Source: Cadophora sp. MPI-SDFR-AT-0126 (Eukaryota; Ascomycota; Leotiomycetes; Helotiales; Ploettnerulaceae). From it: a stretch of 64,000 nt of DNA. The stretch is from positions 2,852,001 to 2,916,000 of the forward strand of contig JAGMVK010000006.1 of NCBI GenBank assembly GCA_020747065.1, in the 5' to 3' direction. Positions 23,196 through 34,984 of the stretch are shown here, one piece after another; the first letter of the stretch is position 1, and the number at the start of each line of letters is the position of its first letter. The notes under the pieces were generated by a model. That model had not been told where the DNA came from and ran no database searches. It worked only from the letters and a program-made list of their open reading frames with translations. Position numbers and translations under genes: made by a program.

Positions 23196-23518
23196 GCGGA
23201 TGTGCGAGGGTGTACGTTCAGTCGAAGCTTGGATTGGAGGAGGTGAGGAGGTGAAAGCAGAGGAGGAAGGAAAGGAATGTTTCGTTGTTTGTGGAGATAC
23301 CCTGGGCTTTCTTTCAATCTTTCTTGACAGGCGCTCGCGTGTCTATGATACCATTTAATCGCAGTTCCGTTTCCCAAAGGTCCGATTGCTTACTAGTGCT
23401 GTCTTGCTTTTGGTGCTTATTTTGGTTTCTGCTGGTGTTCATTGTTGTAATGTTTATCAAATTTCATTTTGAGTGGAGTAATCGGTATTTCTTCCGTCCT
23501 TATTTACTTCAACATCCT
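23196..23518. other. Convergent 3' intergenic region
   Basis: About 320 T-rich bases between the convergent stop codons of the MARVEL-like and ABM-like genes. Nothing else is seen. Confidence 0.4.
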
Positions 23519-24269
23519 CTACTGCTCAAATGAAACAACGAACGTTTTCCACACCAACGCATCAAGACTCTTTCTCGCTTCCTTCACAGCCGCACTTCCA
23601 AGTACTTTCTCTCTGATCTATATCCCAAGTCAGCACCTCAATCAACCTCTCAAAAGTTTCAAGACTCTAACTCACCTCACCCCCCTCCCACCCCAAAACT
23701 CCAATCCACACCCTCCCCTCCAGATTCAAACTCACCCCCTGAATCCCCCTCCCACCCACCGTCCCAACAAAACCTTCCCACGCCCTCCTCGCCTTCTCCA
23801 CCTTTCTTGCTGCAGCATCCCCATCCCCAACCTTCACCTGCCACACCTCGGTCAACTTACAAGCAAATACCTCAGCGGTGCCGAAATCCGTCTCGTATAG
23901 TTGCGGGTTTGGCGGCGCGGTGGAGTAGGGTTTGGCGAGGGATTGAAAGGTTGTGAAACCCGGCGAGGAGAGGAGGGAGGTGAAGTCTGAGGCGTTGTGC
24001 CATTCTACTCTAACATCAGACAACGAAGAAGCAGACAGAAAGCAGACGGATGAAAAAAGAGCAAACAAACCTATCCCAAGACAAGGTCTAAAATCCCCTG
24101 TCACATCCTTCCCATCTTCAAGGACAACCTTTCCGAAATATCTGAACTTGGGTGGAGCGTCATGGTTGTCGATGAGGTTACTGAGGAAAGGCGCGATGGT
24201 GGTGGTAAATGCCGTCGCTGCTTCGGCGTCTTGCTTGAATGCTGGGATGACGAATTCGGCGATTGCCAT
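23519..24269 (-). CDS. ABM-like dimeric alpha/beta-barrel protein
   Basis: Three exons, complement(23519..23617, 23676..24004, 24071..24269), give 208 residues. The start is MAIAEFVIPAFKQDAEAATAF; the mid part joins as RPCLGIEWHNASDFTSLL, then SPGFTTFQSLAKPY and a C-terminal GVSLNLEGRVWIGVLGWEGxE. Two repeated halves, each ending with a hydrophobic strand and a WHN/GWE-type motif, resemble fungal proteins of the antibiotic-biosynthesis-monooxygenase (ABM) fold. Function in this group is unknown. The first intron uses the second of two nearby AGs (…GTTAGAGTAG); the first would put a stop in frame. The last exon, 33 codons with stop, would be missed by a naive single-frame call. Confidence 0.7.
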
Positions 24270-24723
24270 TTTTTAAACCGTATTGCGATTTTTTCGGAAA
24301 AGAAAAAAAATTGATAGGTAAAGTTGAAAAGTGCAAAGAAATTGCCATTGCGCTTCCTTATATCTCCCACTCCCATTTCTCCGAAAAGATCTCTCACCGT
24401 ACAAGCGGAATTCCACCCAGAAGAAGTCACAGGTCATGATATCCAGCCAGTAAAGTACTCACTCGAAGCGGAAATCCGCTCGTGCATCATCACAAGTAAG
24501 CCTGCTCCTCCGCTCTGTCTTGTTTTCATTCTTTAGGCGAGTATGGGTCAGGTGTAGCTAGTGGATTTCCGCCAGAAAAGTGGGGCTCCCCCATTTGTCA
24601 GCCTCAGCTTCACCCCCCGACATGAATCGACTATCTTCAATTCAATCCATCACTCACACACAAGACAGACTCACAGCGGAACTACACTATACATATCTGA
24701 TCCCCTCACAGATATTGAAAAGT
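24270..24723. promoter_or_regulatory. Divergent intergenic region, ABM-like gene and Zn2Cys6 gene
   Basis: About 450 bases between divergent starts. An A-rich tract lies at 24290-24312 just upstream of the ABM-like start. No gene seen. Confidence 0.4.
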
Positions 24724-25892
24724 ATGAATCCTGGCGTGGTTATCGTGCATCGCAGCGACACGCGGCGGAAAGCGTGCGCAGGCTGTATTAAAGCAAAGCG
24801 GAGGTGCGACTTGATACTGCCCGCTTGCTCGCGGTGCACGAAGAGGAAAATGACTTGCAATTATGTAGGCTCATCTCAATCGTTTATAAGGATAACATGG
24901 AACCAAGCTCACGCATTCAGGGTAACATCGGCAGCGTGGTGGGTGAGCAGCCGCAGTCCATAGCCTCGACTTCACCTGAGCTCGAGGAGAACGTCTCATC
25001 ATGGCCGGTCGTACCTTTCACCCCGCCGCCGTCAGAACCCACCTTGGAGCTAGGATATGAAGATTTCTTCCCCTCGCCATATGAATCATTCCCGTTCCCG
25101 GAGCTCGTCGTCACGGATCCTTACCAGATACAATACTGTATCTCTGAACTGAAGCGATCCGTCCAGACTCTTGTCCTGGAAGGTCGCACGCCCTTCATCC
25201 ATCCAGATCTGTACAGCGAAAGCAACTCCGAGATCTACCAAGATCTCATAGGCGTGTGCAGTTTCTACATGCAGCGCACGCCCCACAACTACCCAATGGT
25301 GTTCCGCATGATGGACGCGAAGTTGAGCAAGCTGGGCACCTCGGCAAAGTCCGTGGTCCAGCTTGGAGAGTGGCTTCTCCATATACAGACGCTCATCATG
25401 TACCAGATCATCCGCTTATTCGATGGCGATGTGCAACAGAGGAGGAACGCGGAGCGAGATATGAAGGTCCTGGTTATCTGGACAGACCGCCTGCAGTCGG
25501 AATTCTCGGACGCGGATCTATCGCCCCTTGAACCCTCGCGGAATTGGATCATGCTGGAGAGCATTCGACGCACCTTGATGATCTCCTGGCTCATCAGATG
25601 CTTCTATAAATCCGTTGCTCAGGGAGTGTGTTCGATTGTACCTGTGTTGGCAACACTCCTGGTCTCGGAAGATGCTGAAGCGTGGGAGGAAAGGGCGTCT
25701 GTGGTCGAAAATTCAAATCCAAATCCAAATCTAGTCACCTACCCCGTATATGTAGCCCGCTGGAATATGGGGAAGGTGAAGACGGCGAACGCATACGAGA
25801 TGATGCTGTTGAGAGCTTGTCCGGATGCTGTGCTTGAGGGTGTTTTGAGGTGGGGTGAGATGGAAAATCAGTCCAGGGTTATAGAGCAGTGA
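24724..25892 (+). CDS. Zn2Cys6 binuclear cluster transcription factor
   Basis: Two exons, join(24724..24864, 24921..25892), give 370 residues. Residues about 17-45 hold a complete zinc cluster, CAGCIKAKRRCD followed by CSRCTKRKMTC, with the six cysteines correctly spaced (CX2CX6C - CX2CX6C). The intron falls directly after the cluster, as is common in this class. The rest is a weakly conserved regulatory domain with helices such as VQLGEWLLHIQTLIMYQIIRLF and ESIRRTLMISWLI, typical of the short fungal regulators. Such proteins bind CGG-containing DNA sites in the nucleus. Target genes cannot be told; the neighbours do not form a clear pathway. An in-frame ATG at 24622 would add 34 residues. 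Confidence 0.85.
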
Positions 25893-26035
25893 AAAAAGTG
25901 ATTGGGTATATTATGTATCAATTCCACTCCCGAAAGCATCCTAGAGTAGACCTACGGCCTTCGAAGGTTATGCGGTTGTAACGCCAACAAGTTGGATGAG
26001 CAGTCTGAACGCAATGCTAATTGTACAACAAGAAA

Positions 26036-27250
26036 TCATCCACTTCCTTCCGCTTCGTCTGCTTCGTTGAGTCTGCGCACGAGATCCGCCTTCTTATCAC
26101 TCTCCTTGTAATCAACCCCGCGCTCACGACATATCCTATTCAATCCACCCATATACATATCCTGATAATCAATCTTCCCAGTATCCAACCACTTCAACAT
26201 CGCAGCTTTAGGTCCATATCCAGGCATCCCTCTCCTTGAACATATCTCACGCAGTTCCCTCTCTGTCCTGTCCGCCCAGTGCGAGTCTTTCCAATCGTAA
26301 TCACACACCGGCACCGCATTTCGTCGAGATGCCCACATCTCATTCGAGATCCTGGCGTCCTCTTCCTTTTCTTTCCGATCTCGTAATACGCCACGTGGCA
26401 CTGGGTGTCCAATGTATGATTCCATCTCTGCATTGTTCTCTTCTAACTCCTCCTTGCGAAACTTGATCTTCTTCGCAAGATCCTTCTTCTCGTGGTTCCA
26501 GAGTCTCTTTGCCATAACCTCCTTACTACCACTACTAGTCAGATTCTGCTTCTCCAGCTTCTTGACTAATTGTGCCGATGTCAATATTGTGTATGGATTT
26601 TCCGACAAGGCCTCTAGCCTCTGCTCCATCTCGACAATGAACTCTTCCCACATGTCACGGTGAGCATAGAGACACGTGGCGTGCGAGTCTCCCGTGTTGT
26701 AGTCGATCTTGTCGCTCAACCGCACCCGCTGGATCTTGATCTCTTTGGTACCAGTTGCGGCGCCTGTGATATGTCGTCTGTTAAGTATTTCGGTCAACTC
26801 AGTTGACAAGAGGGATTCGTAGTCTATGGACGAATTTTCCAGTCTGTGGATGAGCTCCTCACGGGTGCCTTCTGTCGGCAGATGTCGATCGACTAGAAAA
26901 GCGCGGAGTTTGCTATCATCCTTCGTACTGTAGATGAATATTTCCTTCCTGTCACCAGTATGTTCGGATTGACCCAACTTATGATCTTCGTGCTGTTCTT
27001 CGACGGTCCATTGGGAAGAATATCTGGATTTTGCCTGGCGTATGATGAATTTTCCACAAACTTTTGGTGAGCTTGGATCGGGTTGCGAAGTAGACTTCTG
27101 GTCAACGCGTTTCGTGTCTTCCGCCGCGTTCTGAACATCCTTCTTCTCCGCGATCTTGCTCCCTGGCTTTTGCTTCGATGTAGTTTTTGCAGATTTTGAG
27201 GGGTATACATTGGGATCGGCTTCCGCCAGAGGTCTTTTCGCGCGAGGCAT
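26036..27250 (-). CDS. SAP-motif repeat protein, nuclear
   Basis: Single exon, 404 residues from MPRAKRPLAEADPNVYPSKS; an ATG 147 bases upstream is in frame but the MPRAK start is the natural one. After a Lys/Ser/Gln-rich basic N-terminus, five helix-turn-helix segments resemble SAP (SAF-A/B, Acinus, PIAS) DNA-binding motifs: around LRAFLVDRHLPTEGTREELI, LSTELTEILNRRHITG, LVKKLEKQNLTSSGSKEVM, LREICSRRGMPGYGPKAAM and LNRICRERGVDYKESDKKA. SAP motifs bind AT-rich scaffold DNA. This suggests a chromatin-associated role. It is convergent with the Zn2Cys6 gene. Confidence 0.7.
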   Translation of the reverse strand: MPRAKRPLAEADPNVYPSKSAKTTSKQKPGSKIAEKKDVQNAAEDTKRVDQKSTSQPDPSSPKVCGKFIIRQAKSRYSSQWTVEEQHEDHKLGQSEHTGDRKEIFIYSTKDDSKLRAFLVDRHLPTEGTREELIHRLENSSIDYESLLSTELTEILNRRHITGAATGTKEIKIQRVRLSDKIDYNTGDSHATCLYAHRDMWEEFIVEMEQRLEALSENPYTILTSAQLVKKLEKQNLTSSGSKEVMAKRLWNHEKKDLAKKIKFRKEELEENNAEMESYIGHPVPRGVLRDRKEKEEDARISNEMWASRRNAVPVCDYDWKDSHWADRTERELREICSRRGMPGYGPKAAMLKWLDTGKIDYQDMYMGGLNRICRERGVDYKESDKKADLVRRLNEADEAEGSG

Positions 27251-28192
27251 CTTTCGTATGGAGCGTTCTGTCAAATGGTGGTGGAAGTTGATGGAAGCTG
27301 TGCTGTGGAGGGACGCGATGTTTTGATTCGGGTGGATCAATGATCTGCCGATGACGTTGAGGGTCAGGGGGAAGTGGATCAGCGCCTGAACAAACATATG
27401 TCGACGACATCTCCTCCTTGAGACTTATTAAATATCATCCCTTCGTCTCTCTATAATCCTAAGATTGTCCTATGACTACTAGAAATGCAACAATGTGTTT
27501 CAGAAATCCAAGCTTATGATCTTGAAGTCTTTCATTGTTTTATTCAGACACGGTTCCTTCCGGGAGTCTAGAAGCCTAGCATACCAAGCCTTGGGACCCG
27601 AGGCTGAAACGGACAGGCACATTGTGGATCTGATGGCAGCAAAAAAAAAAGTTGTCATCATCGTGTTCGTCTTAATGCGAAGTTTGACGTTATTGCCAGT
27701 CTCTGAATCAACACCCAAATGCAAGTGAGCCACTTTGCCGTTTTGCATGATGGGCTTGCATGCCGGCAGCTCCCTCTTCCGTGAAGCTTGAGATGACATC
27801 CCATCCCGATTGACTCCTTGCTTCGATGTTCCCGAAGTCGACCCCAGAAATACAATGCAAGTTCACGGTTTGAGTGGGGCAGTGAAAGCTGGGCAAATCG
27901 AATCTCTTCGTGCCAAGCTACAAATGGGAAAGTAGTCGACTTGGCGACCGGAACAGACACCAATTGGAGAACCGGCATCGAATTTTGAAGGGAACTGAGA
28001 ACCCGAGATCGAGATGTCCCGAAGATTGGAATTTATATAAATTTCGTTATCCCCGTATGCTCTGCCGTTTCGAGTGAATTTGGGTTGCGGGCACTAGAAT
28101 TTGTTGAGGACCAAGCCTGGTCAAACGAACGCTGACGTTTGACTCCATCGTCTTACCGCCTACGAAAGTTTCATGCCTCAACATCATCGAAA
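27251..28192. promoter_or_regulatory. Divergent intergenic region, SAP gene and ZIP transporter
   Basis: About 940 bases. A poly-A run of nine is at 27641-27650. No convincing gene; promoters of both flanking genes must lie here. An out-of-frame upstream ATG at 28173 precedes the transporter start by 20 bases. Confidence 0.4.
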
Positions 28193-29473
28193 ATGCCATC
28201 TCAATCTCCAAGGGCGGTCTTCCGTCGTCAGGTCGCAGCAGAATCATGCCAGATTCCTGAAATATCAGAAGACTACAATCTACCTCTCCATGTCGGAGCT
28301 CTTTTCATAATCCTGGCGGTTTCCTTCACCGCCTGTGTACTTCCAATTATCGTCGTGAAGGTTCCCAAGTTGAGGATACCTCCCACGACGTTATTCATTG
28401 TACGGCATTTCGGGACAGGAGTTCTGATCGCTACGGCATTTGTTCATTTATTGCCAACGGCTTTCATATCTCTCACGGATCCATGCCTTCCGTCGTTCTG
28501 GCATGAGACATACCCCGCGATGGGTGGTGCATTGGCATTGGCTGCCGTCTTTGGAATCATTATCATTCAGATGATATTCAGTCCAGGGAAGAATTGTTGT
28601 GCTTTCCCAACTTCGATGATGGAGAAAGGGACCGCGAGTGGTCAAGGAGTTCTCTGTGCAGCTCTCGATGCAGAGGCTCGTAAGTCAAATACTGTTTGTC
28701 AAGGCTCCAACTGACACATGACAGCAATTCCAGGGAATCTTCACGGGAGGGATTCCAGCACGGGTAGACAACTCCAACAAGTTACTGCTCACAGTGAAGC
28801 TCTTGAAGCTATCGAACGGAGCCAAAGCCAGTTACCTCACAAGCATGGGATGGAGCCACTGACGTCCCAGATTGCTCTCTCACCGGAGCAGAGATACAAG
28901 AAAGAATTGATGCAGTGCGTGCTGTTAGAATTAGGCATCCTTTTCCACAGTGTGTTTATTGGAATGGCTTTGAGCGTTGCAACAGGGAACGACTTCATCG
29001 TTCTGTTGATTGCCATTTCTTTTCATCGTGAGTCTAACCCCAAGCATGCCAGTCAAATCTAACGGATCAGAATCCTTCGAAGGTCTGGCACTTGGATCGC
29101 GAATCGCTGCCTTGACATGGAAACCGAATGCTTACCAACCTTGGTTGATGGCTCTTGCCTATGGCTGCACGTAAGTCAGTGCTGCCATCCAATAAACACC
29201 ACTAACATTTACAGAACTCCAATCGGACAAGCAATAGGACTTGCGACACATACACTGTACCGTCCAGAGTCCGAAACGGGACTTTTGATCGTGGGAATCT
29301 TCAATGCCATCTCGGCTGGTCTTCTCACATATGCATCTATTGCTGATTTGATTGTGGAGGATTTCCTAAGTGACGAGAGTTGGAGAGTACTTAGGGGAAA
29401 GAGGAGGATAGTCGCATCTTTGTTGGTGTTCGGTGGTGCATTTGGTATGAGTTTGATTGGCGCCTGGGCATAG
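28193..29473 (+). CDS. ZIP family zinc/iron transporter (Zrt-like)
   Basis: Four exons, join(28193..28679, 28725..29027, 29071..29170, 29215..29473), give 382 residues with about eight membrane helices. Helix 2-3 region carries VRHFGTGVLIATAFVHLLP; the metal-binding helices IV and V read LELGILFHSVFIGMALSVA and ISFHQSFEGLALGSRI, the ZIP signature with paired histidines and glutamate. The cytosolic loop between TM3 and TM4 is about 80 residues with an HKHG histidine pair. Proteins of this type (yeast Zrt1/Zrt2) bring Zn2+, sometimes Fe2+, into the cytosol across the plasma membrane. The C-terminus GMSLIGAWA is typical. Confidence 0.92.
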
Positions 29474-30546
29474 AAAGTAATTCCGTGGAAGTAGAATTGG
29501 ACGGCAAATTCTTGAAAAGAAAATCGTTCTTGGAAATAATATGTTGGAACTCATGCCTTTGACATAGCTGCTTCAGCACTACTCAAATGCAGGCATCCAC
29601 TTTCTCGAGTTACACAGCATGAGATTCAGGCAAAGAACATGCTGAGCAGACCATCAGTCATCATCTGACATGACACGTGGAAGGCCTGTTGGTTTAGATA
29701 GCCTTACGTATCAAGGGCTTCATAAAAATTGCTGTGAGAATTTCGTCTTTCTGTATAGCACTATCAGCCTAGCACTCGCTCCGCTACTTACTACGGGTAG
29801 AGATGCTAGTATTCAATGAATACTCACAGACTCAGGATTAATTTACCCTTTCGCTGATTTCGTTTTAGTCTAGAGACGTGAGCAACCGCTACTTTAACCT
29901 AGGCCTAGGTTGAGTGCACTTGAGTGAGCTGAGGGTGATTATGCCTAAGTAGAGTCTAAGTATCCTTGAGCAGAGCCTAAGCAGAGCCTCAGTAGATGTA
30001 AGAGTACGTGATTAGTGACTTAGTCTTATAATTTCATTAAATAATATCAATCCAATTATATAACGTCTATTTACTAAGTCATTATCTAATAGAGAGATTT
30101 ATGTAATGATTATGTGCAATCTAGAAGAAGTTATACTAAGGGCTAAGTGATACTAGAAGATCTATATAAAAGAAGATAGAGGATTAGCTAGAGTAATGTC
30201 GCGTTTAGAAAATGTTAAACTAAGGTCTAGAGACTCTAGAATAGTTATATAAATCTAAGCAAGACAAAAATAATTATACTACTTATTAGAACTAAGACTA
30301 AACGACTAAAAGTAAGAAGAGAATTAACTAGATATAGATTAAACTAAGTCTACTACTAGTTCGTATAAGGGAGGGACTGTTCTGCTTTTTTCTAATTATA
30401 GCCTTGGAGATCGCCAGGTGGCAGGTTTAGGAGCAAGAGTCAGAGCCACACCGCAGCCTCGCCATCGAAGCTTATAAAATGAGATAGTCTACTAGAGATC
30501 ATCGGCACAGATACGAAGCCTCAGTTGGGAGAACACTGTTTGCAGT
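29474..30546. other. Intergenic with a small RIP-like island
   Basis: From about 29870 to 30370 base composition shifts to TA-rich sequence with many TAG/CTA/TAA trinucleotides, like the large transposon zones further right. No element ends or coding motif could be recognised, so it is best described as a short degraded repeat. The last ~170 bases before the HET gene return to normal composition. Confidence 0.6.
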
Positions 30547-32348
30547 ATGAATACCTGTAAAGGGTTTGTCTACAAGTCCTTTGCGGCGGCCAACAACGAA
30601 ATCAGACTTCTTAGGTTACGTGCTGGTGGGGCCGGTGATGCTATTGCTGCAACACTTGATCATTACCCATTTCACGAAGCTGTGCCCTACTATGCCCTTT
30701 CTTATACCTGGGGTAATACGGCAGACGTTAGTTACATTTTGCTTAACGGATGGGAAGTTCCAGTGACTGCGAATTTGGAGGGAGCTCTCCGAGCCTTGCG
30801 GAAGCTAGAGGAGGATTGTTGTTTCTGGATCGACGCGCTTTGTATAAATCAACACGACATACAAGAGCGCAACTCGGAGGTGCCTCGAATGCGCGAGATA
30901 TATGAGAGGGCAGATTTGGTTGTCGCGTGGCTCGGCCAGGGGAATGCAAGAAGTGATAGGGTGATCGATTTTATTAACTCGAACAAGGAAGCCATATTGG
31001 TGCGAGCAGAGATAGTGATGACGGAAGAGGCGAAGACCAGAATTTGGCGGGTGATGATTGAGGAGTTGTTGATGAGACCATGGTGGCAGCGAGTTTGGGT
31101 CATTCAAGAAATTGCCGTCGCGAAGGACGTCAAGATATTCTGCGGTTATAAATCACTTCTATGGGGACAACTGGGCGATGGAATCAAGATTGCCATCGAG
31201 AATCATGGGAAGAATCATGGGGAGGATAGTCTGCAGGGTGATATTTATAGCGCCTTAAACAGAGCTGTCGAGCTGCGGAATATACGGACTCGACGAATCC
31301 GCTTGGCACCAACGATATTAAACTGGAAAGAGCTCATATTGCGCGCGAGGGCAAGTCTTGCAACCCAAAAAGTTGACAAGATTTATGGGCTGTTGGGTCT
31401 TGCAACACAGTCTCAGCTTCCGGGTCTTCATGTGGACTATGATGCCCCAGTCCAAGAAGTCTTCAAACAATTTACAAGTTTGCTATGCACAAAAGAACAG
31501 AGGCTCGATTTGATTTGTCTTGCAAACCGAACACATTCGATTCCGGGGTTGCCGTCTTGGACGCCAAACCTCAGCGCCGTGTTCGGAATCAAGCCCTTAA
31601 ATAAGATGCGGCTCGAGGCCCGGTACCGGGCCCAATTTGATGCGAATGGAACTGCGGATGAAGTTGGAAGACTGCGTGAAGATCCAAATACTCACTTCAA
31701 GTTCTCGGAAACTCTCAATACATTATATGCAGATGGCCTGGTTATTGACTTCATCGAGACGCTGGCCACTCCAGGAAGTGGTTACGAGCATTGCTGGGAT
31801 GACATTGGATTGGACTGCCGCAACAGAGCTCTGGCTATTTACCCGGATGTGGCCGAACCGCAGGCTCAATATATTCTTGGTGGACTAAAGTACAACGCGT
31901 TTTTGCAAACGCTTGGTGCAGACGTCACGGCGACGAAACCAGGTTATCATCCAGAGAGTGGAGCGCCTCGCCCTCGTTCCAAGCCAGATGTGTCCATGGA
32001 GAGGATGTCAGAGCCGGATCCAATCCAGATATCTCGCGCAAATTATAACCGACGATTCATGGTTTCCCACGAAGGATATATGGGCCTCGTGCCAAAGGAT
32101 GCGGAAGCAAAGGATCTCATCTGCATCCTATTTGGCTGTGACACTCCAGTCGTGATCCGCGAGATCAAACATCATCATTTGTTCATCGGAGAAAGGTATT
32201 TCAAATTGCAGGACGCAATAAACTCTCTTATATGCAGAAATCTTGTAGCTAACACATAAACAGCTATGTGCACGGCTTCATGAATGGCCTTGCAGTTGAG
32301 AAGTGGAAGCAAGGAACATTCGAGAAAAAGGAATTTCTAATGATTTAG
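30547..32348 (+). CDS. HET-domain (heterokaryon incompatibility) protein
   Basis: Two exons, join(30547..32195, 32264..32348), give 577 residues. The N-terminal half is a full HET domain: YYALSYTWGN, FWIDALCINQHDIQERN and MREIYERADLVVAWLG in the expected order. The C-terminal exon, in a different register from the end of exon 1, supplies GESYVHGFMNG, the usual tail of this family, which supports the intron (donor GTATTT, acceptor CAG). HET proteins trigger or take part in regulated cell death after fusion of unlike hyphae; many others are orphan paralogs of unknown role. Its 5' flank is a RIP-like island and its 3' neighbour is convergent. Confidence 0.92.
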
Positions 32349-32649
32349 CCAAGAGCACTTAAATCATTTCAACTTTTCCCTGATGGGGGGGTCGGGGAAA
32401 GAGGACCAAAGCCGTCAAAATATTTGGTGGAGGAAAGGAGCACGCCATTCCAAATAACCAATGATGGAATAAAATCACGCACAAGTGCATGTAGGGTAAG
32501 CTGTGGCCGGTGTATGGGAATAAATTATCCCAAAAAGCATAAAACACTGATGACATGATACATCAGGTATCCAATTGTTTATGGTTCGAAGTTTTGAATG
32601 CTTGATCCAAGACCACACTCCGCCAAAAAAAAATCTATAGCCTACTCCC
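32349..32649. other. Convergent 3' intergenic region
   Basis: About 300 bases between convergent stops; includes a run of nine A at 32622-32632. Nothing else seen. Confidence 0.4.
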
Positions 32650-34984
32650 TTATCGTTTCGGAGTGTACGGCGAATCATCCCTCATAATATACACCTCACC
32701 CACCAACACCGCACAACCCACCGCCATAGCAATCGCAATAATCGGCAGGTTCACACTCGCGAAGTCCAACCTCCGCACATGGATATGCTTCCTCGCCAGG
32801 ATATCCCTCCACAGAAGCCCGGCAAGAGAGGCACTGAATGCCGTGCTGAAAGCTCCGTAATTGACGCCAATCGCCATGCTGTACACTGTTGCCCAGAATG
32901 TGCGCTCGCTGATGGGGTCGTTGGCGATGGTGTGGATGTCGACCCAGGCCTGGATGACACGGGAGAGGAGGATGGTTGTCCCGATATTTGTCCCGGCGAA
33001 CTGAGGTGGTTAGTGAGGAGCGGGCAGGGTGATGGGGTTGGGGACTTACGTTACAGAGGATTACGGAGAGGAATGCCATCCCCCCAATGCTGCCGACTGT
33101 CCCTGTCTTGTTCACCCAGTGATCCCATCCATGAGCGAATACCGGAACCCAGCCTTTTGTTACTAAGGCTTGGACCAAAACGAACATACAGAATGCGAAA
33201 GGTACTAAGGCGAAGGGGAGATGTGCAACTACTGCTGTGACGGTTGGGAATGTTTCCTGTGTCCATCTGTACCCATCTTCTGCAAGGGATACCAGTGTCG
33301 TTCGACCAGGGTGGTTGTTGAGCTCATCTTCTGCTGAATTCCTCTCGAAAACGCCACGATTCTTCTCGTCTTCATTCGCAGGTGTGGACACTGCTTGGGG
33401 ATTTGATATTTCCGGGTTTGAGATTGGCTGTTTTTCATCCGCTGCGGTCATTGTATGACTTGATGGTCTACTGTTCTGACCTTCTCCAGTGACGAGCATC
33501 GAGACCGACGACTCAAGTCGTGGACTGGAGTCAGGACTTTGATCCAAGGTGTCGGATATCATAAGTATCGGGTATGGTGGACGCGTTGCTGGACTATCTG
33601 GTGCGATCTCACTCTTGTCATGCTGCTCCATAGGCTCAAGTTCAAGTCCGGCCCCATGTGCCATTGCAGCGTGTCTCTCCTCTTCCTCTCTGAGTGCGCG
33701 TTCGGCACGAGCAGTCTCAACTTCCTGCCGACCCTTCCGAGCAATCTCCCGTGTCTCTTTTCGATGATACCATCCGAACCCAACGTCCCAGCAGAACATC
33801 ACGAATGCTGCCGGTAACGTGACCCAGAAAACGGGTTGCTCGCCTTTGCTCTGACTTGCAGCGTTGATCGCGAGTAGAGTCACGAGCGTCGCAGTCATAA
33901 TCACGGCTCCAAATGCTGCGCCTCCTTTGTCGAGGAAAGGGTTCATGATCTCTTCAAGGGACAGTAGTTGACCTTCTTGACCATCTGCCATAGTGTCTTC
34001 CTCCTCGACGTTTCCTCTGCCGTGTGGAATATTTGGGTTGACGGGTTTCCTGGCCTTCGCTTCATCAGACAGCTCATGCATCTTGATTGAGATAGGGATG
34101 AGTGACTCGTCTGCAAAGACAATGTACAGCAAAAATGGAAACAGGACGATTGCTGTGACGACTACCGGAACGATCATGTTTGCCGTGTACACGATGAACT
34201 TAATCTGGAATGCACCAGCGAGCACGAGGTTGGTGGGGTTCGACGAGACCAAAATGGCTGAAGCAATATTGGCAATGGCAAATTGACTGAAGATCCAAGC
34301 TCTTGGATGAATAATATTGCTTGACACTCGGGTCATGTAAGCCAGAAAGGCGGTTCCAGATAGAATGATAGGATCGTTGCCGATGAAGCTACCCAGCAAG
34401 AAAAAGAAGGCATAGAGGTAGAAGAACAGCCTGTGCCCAACTTTGCCTGCTTTCTGCAGGACTTTGAATGCCAAATATCGGATCAATCCTGAAGCGTCGA
34501 TAGAAATGGCGATATATGCCAAAGTGATAAAGAAGACCATGATGTCGAGGGGTGAGATATGGTTGGCTCCGATAGTGCCATCGTGAACCTCTCTTCGACC
34601 AATAGCTGAGATGGCGAGGAGGAAGAGATCTGCTATGAGTGGCCCTGTGAGGAAGTTCAGAGGGAAGCGGAACCGTACAAATGGCTTGATTTTGCCATTG
34701 TTGTCGTCTAGAATGGACTCATCCTGAGAGTGTATCCCTCTTGGTGGAATTACTCGAATACTGCTCAATCCATCCAGGAAGATGTCGTATATTCGTCGAG
34801 GGACAAATACTGGGATATGAAATGGGAATAGTGTGATTACATCTATGAGAGAATTAGTTCTGGAATCGGGATTCGAGCGAGTGCTCCTGCACTTACTGGT
34901 GAGGACGAAAACGACGAGGGTCACAATGGATCGCCATTCCTTGATCTTGCCGGTGTCGAGATCATCTGGATTAACGCCGCTCAT
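32650..34984 (-). CDS. Ion-transporter-superfamily anion permease (citrate/arsenite-type)
   Basis: Three exons, complement(32650..33000, 33050..34842, 34897..34984), give 743 residues. There are roughly ten to twelve hydrophobic segments, with the hallmark re-entrant loop motifs GSFIGNDPIILSGTAFLAY and ILVSSNPTNLVLAGAF in the first half and FAGTNIGTTILLSR in the last exon, as expected for the inverted repeat of the citrate-transporter/ArsB (IT) fold. A long Glu/Arg-rich and Ser/Pro-rich cytosolic loop of about 200 residues separates the two halves. The likely role is anion exchange or efflux across a membrane; substrate unknown. Donors GTAAGT (twice) restore frame exactly. Confidence 0.85.
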
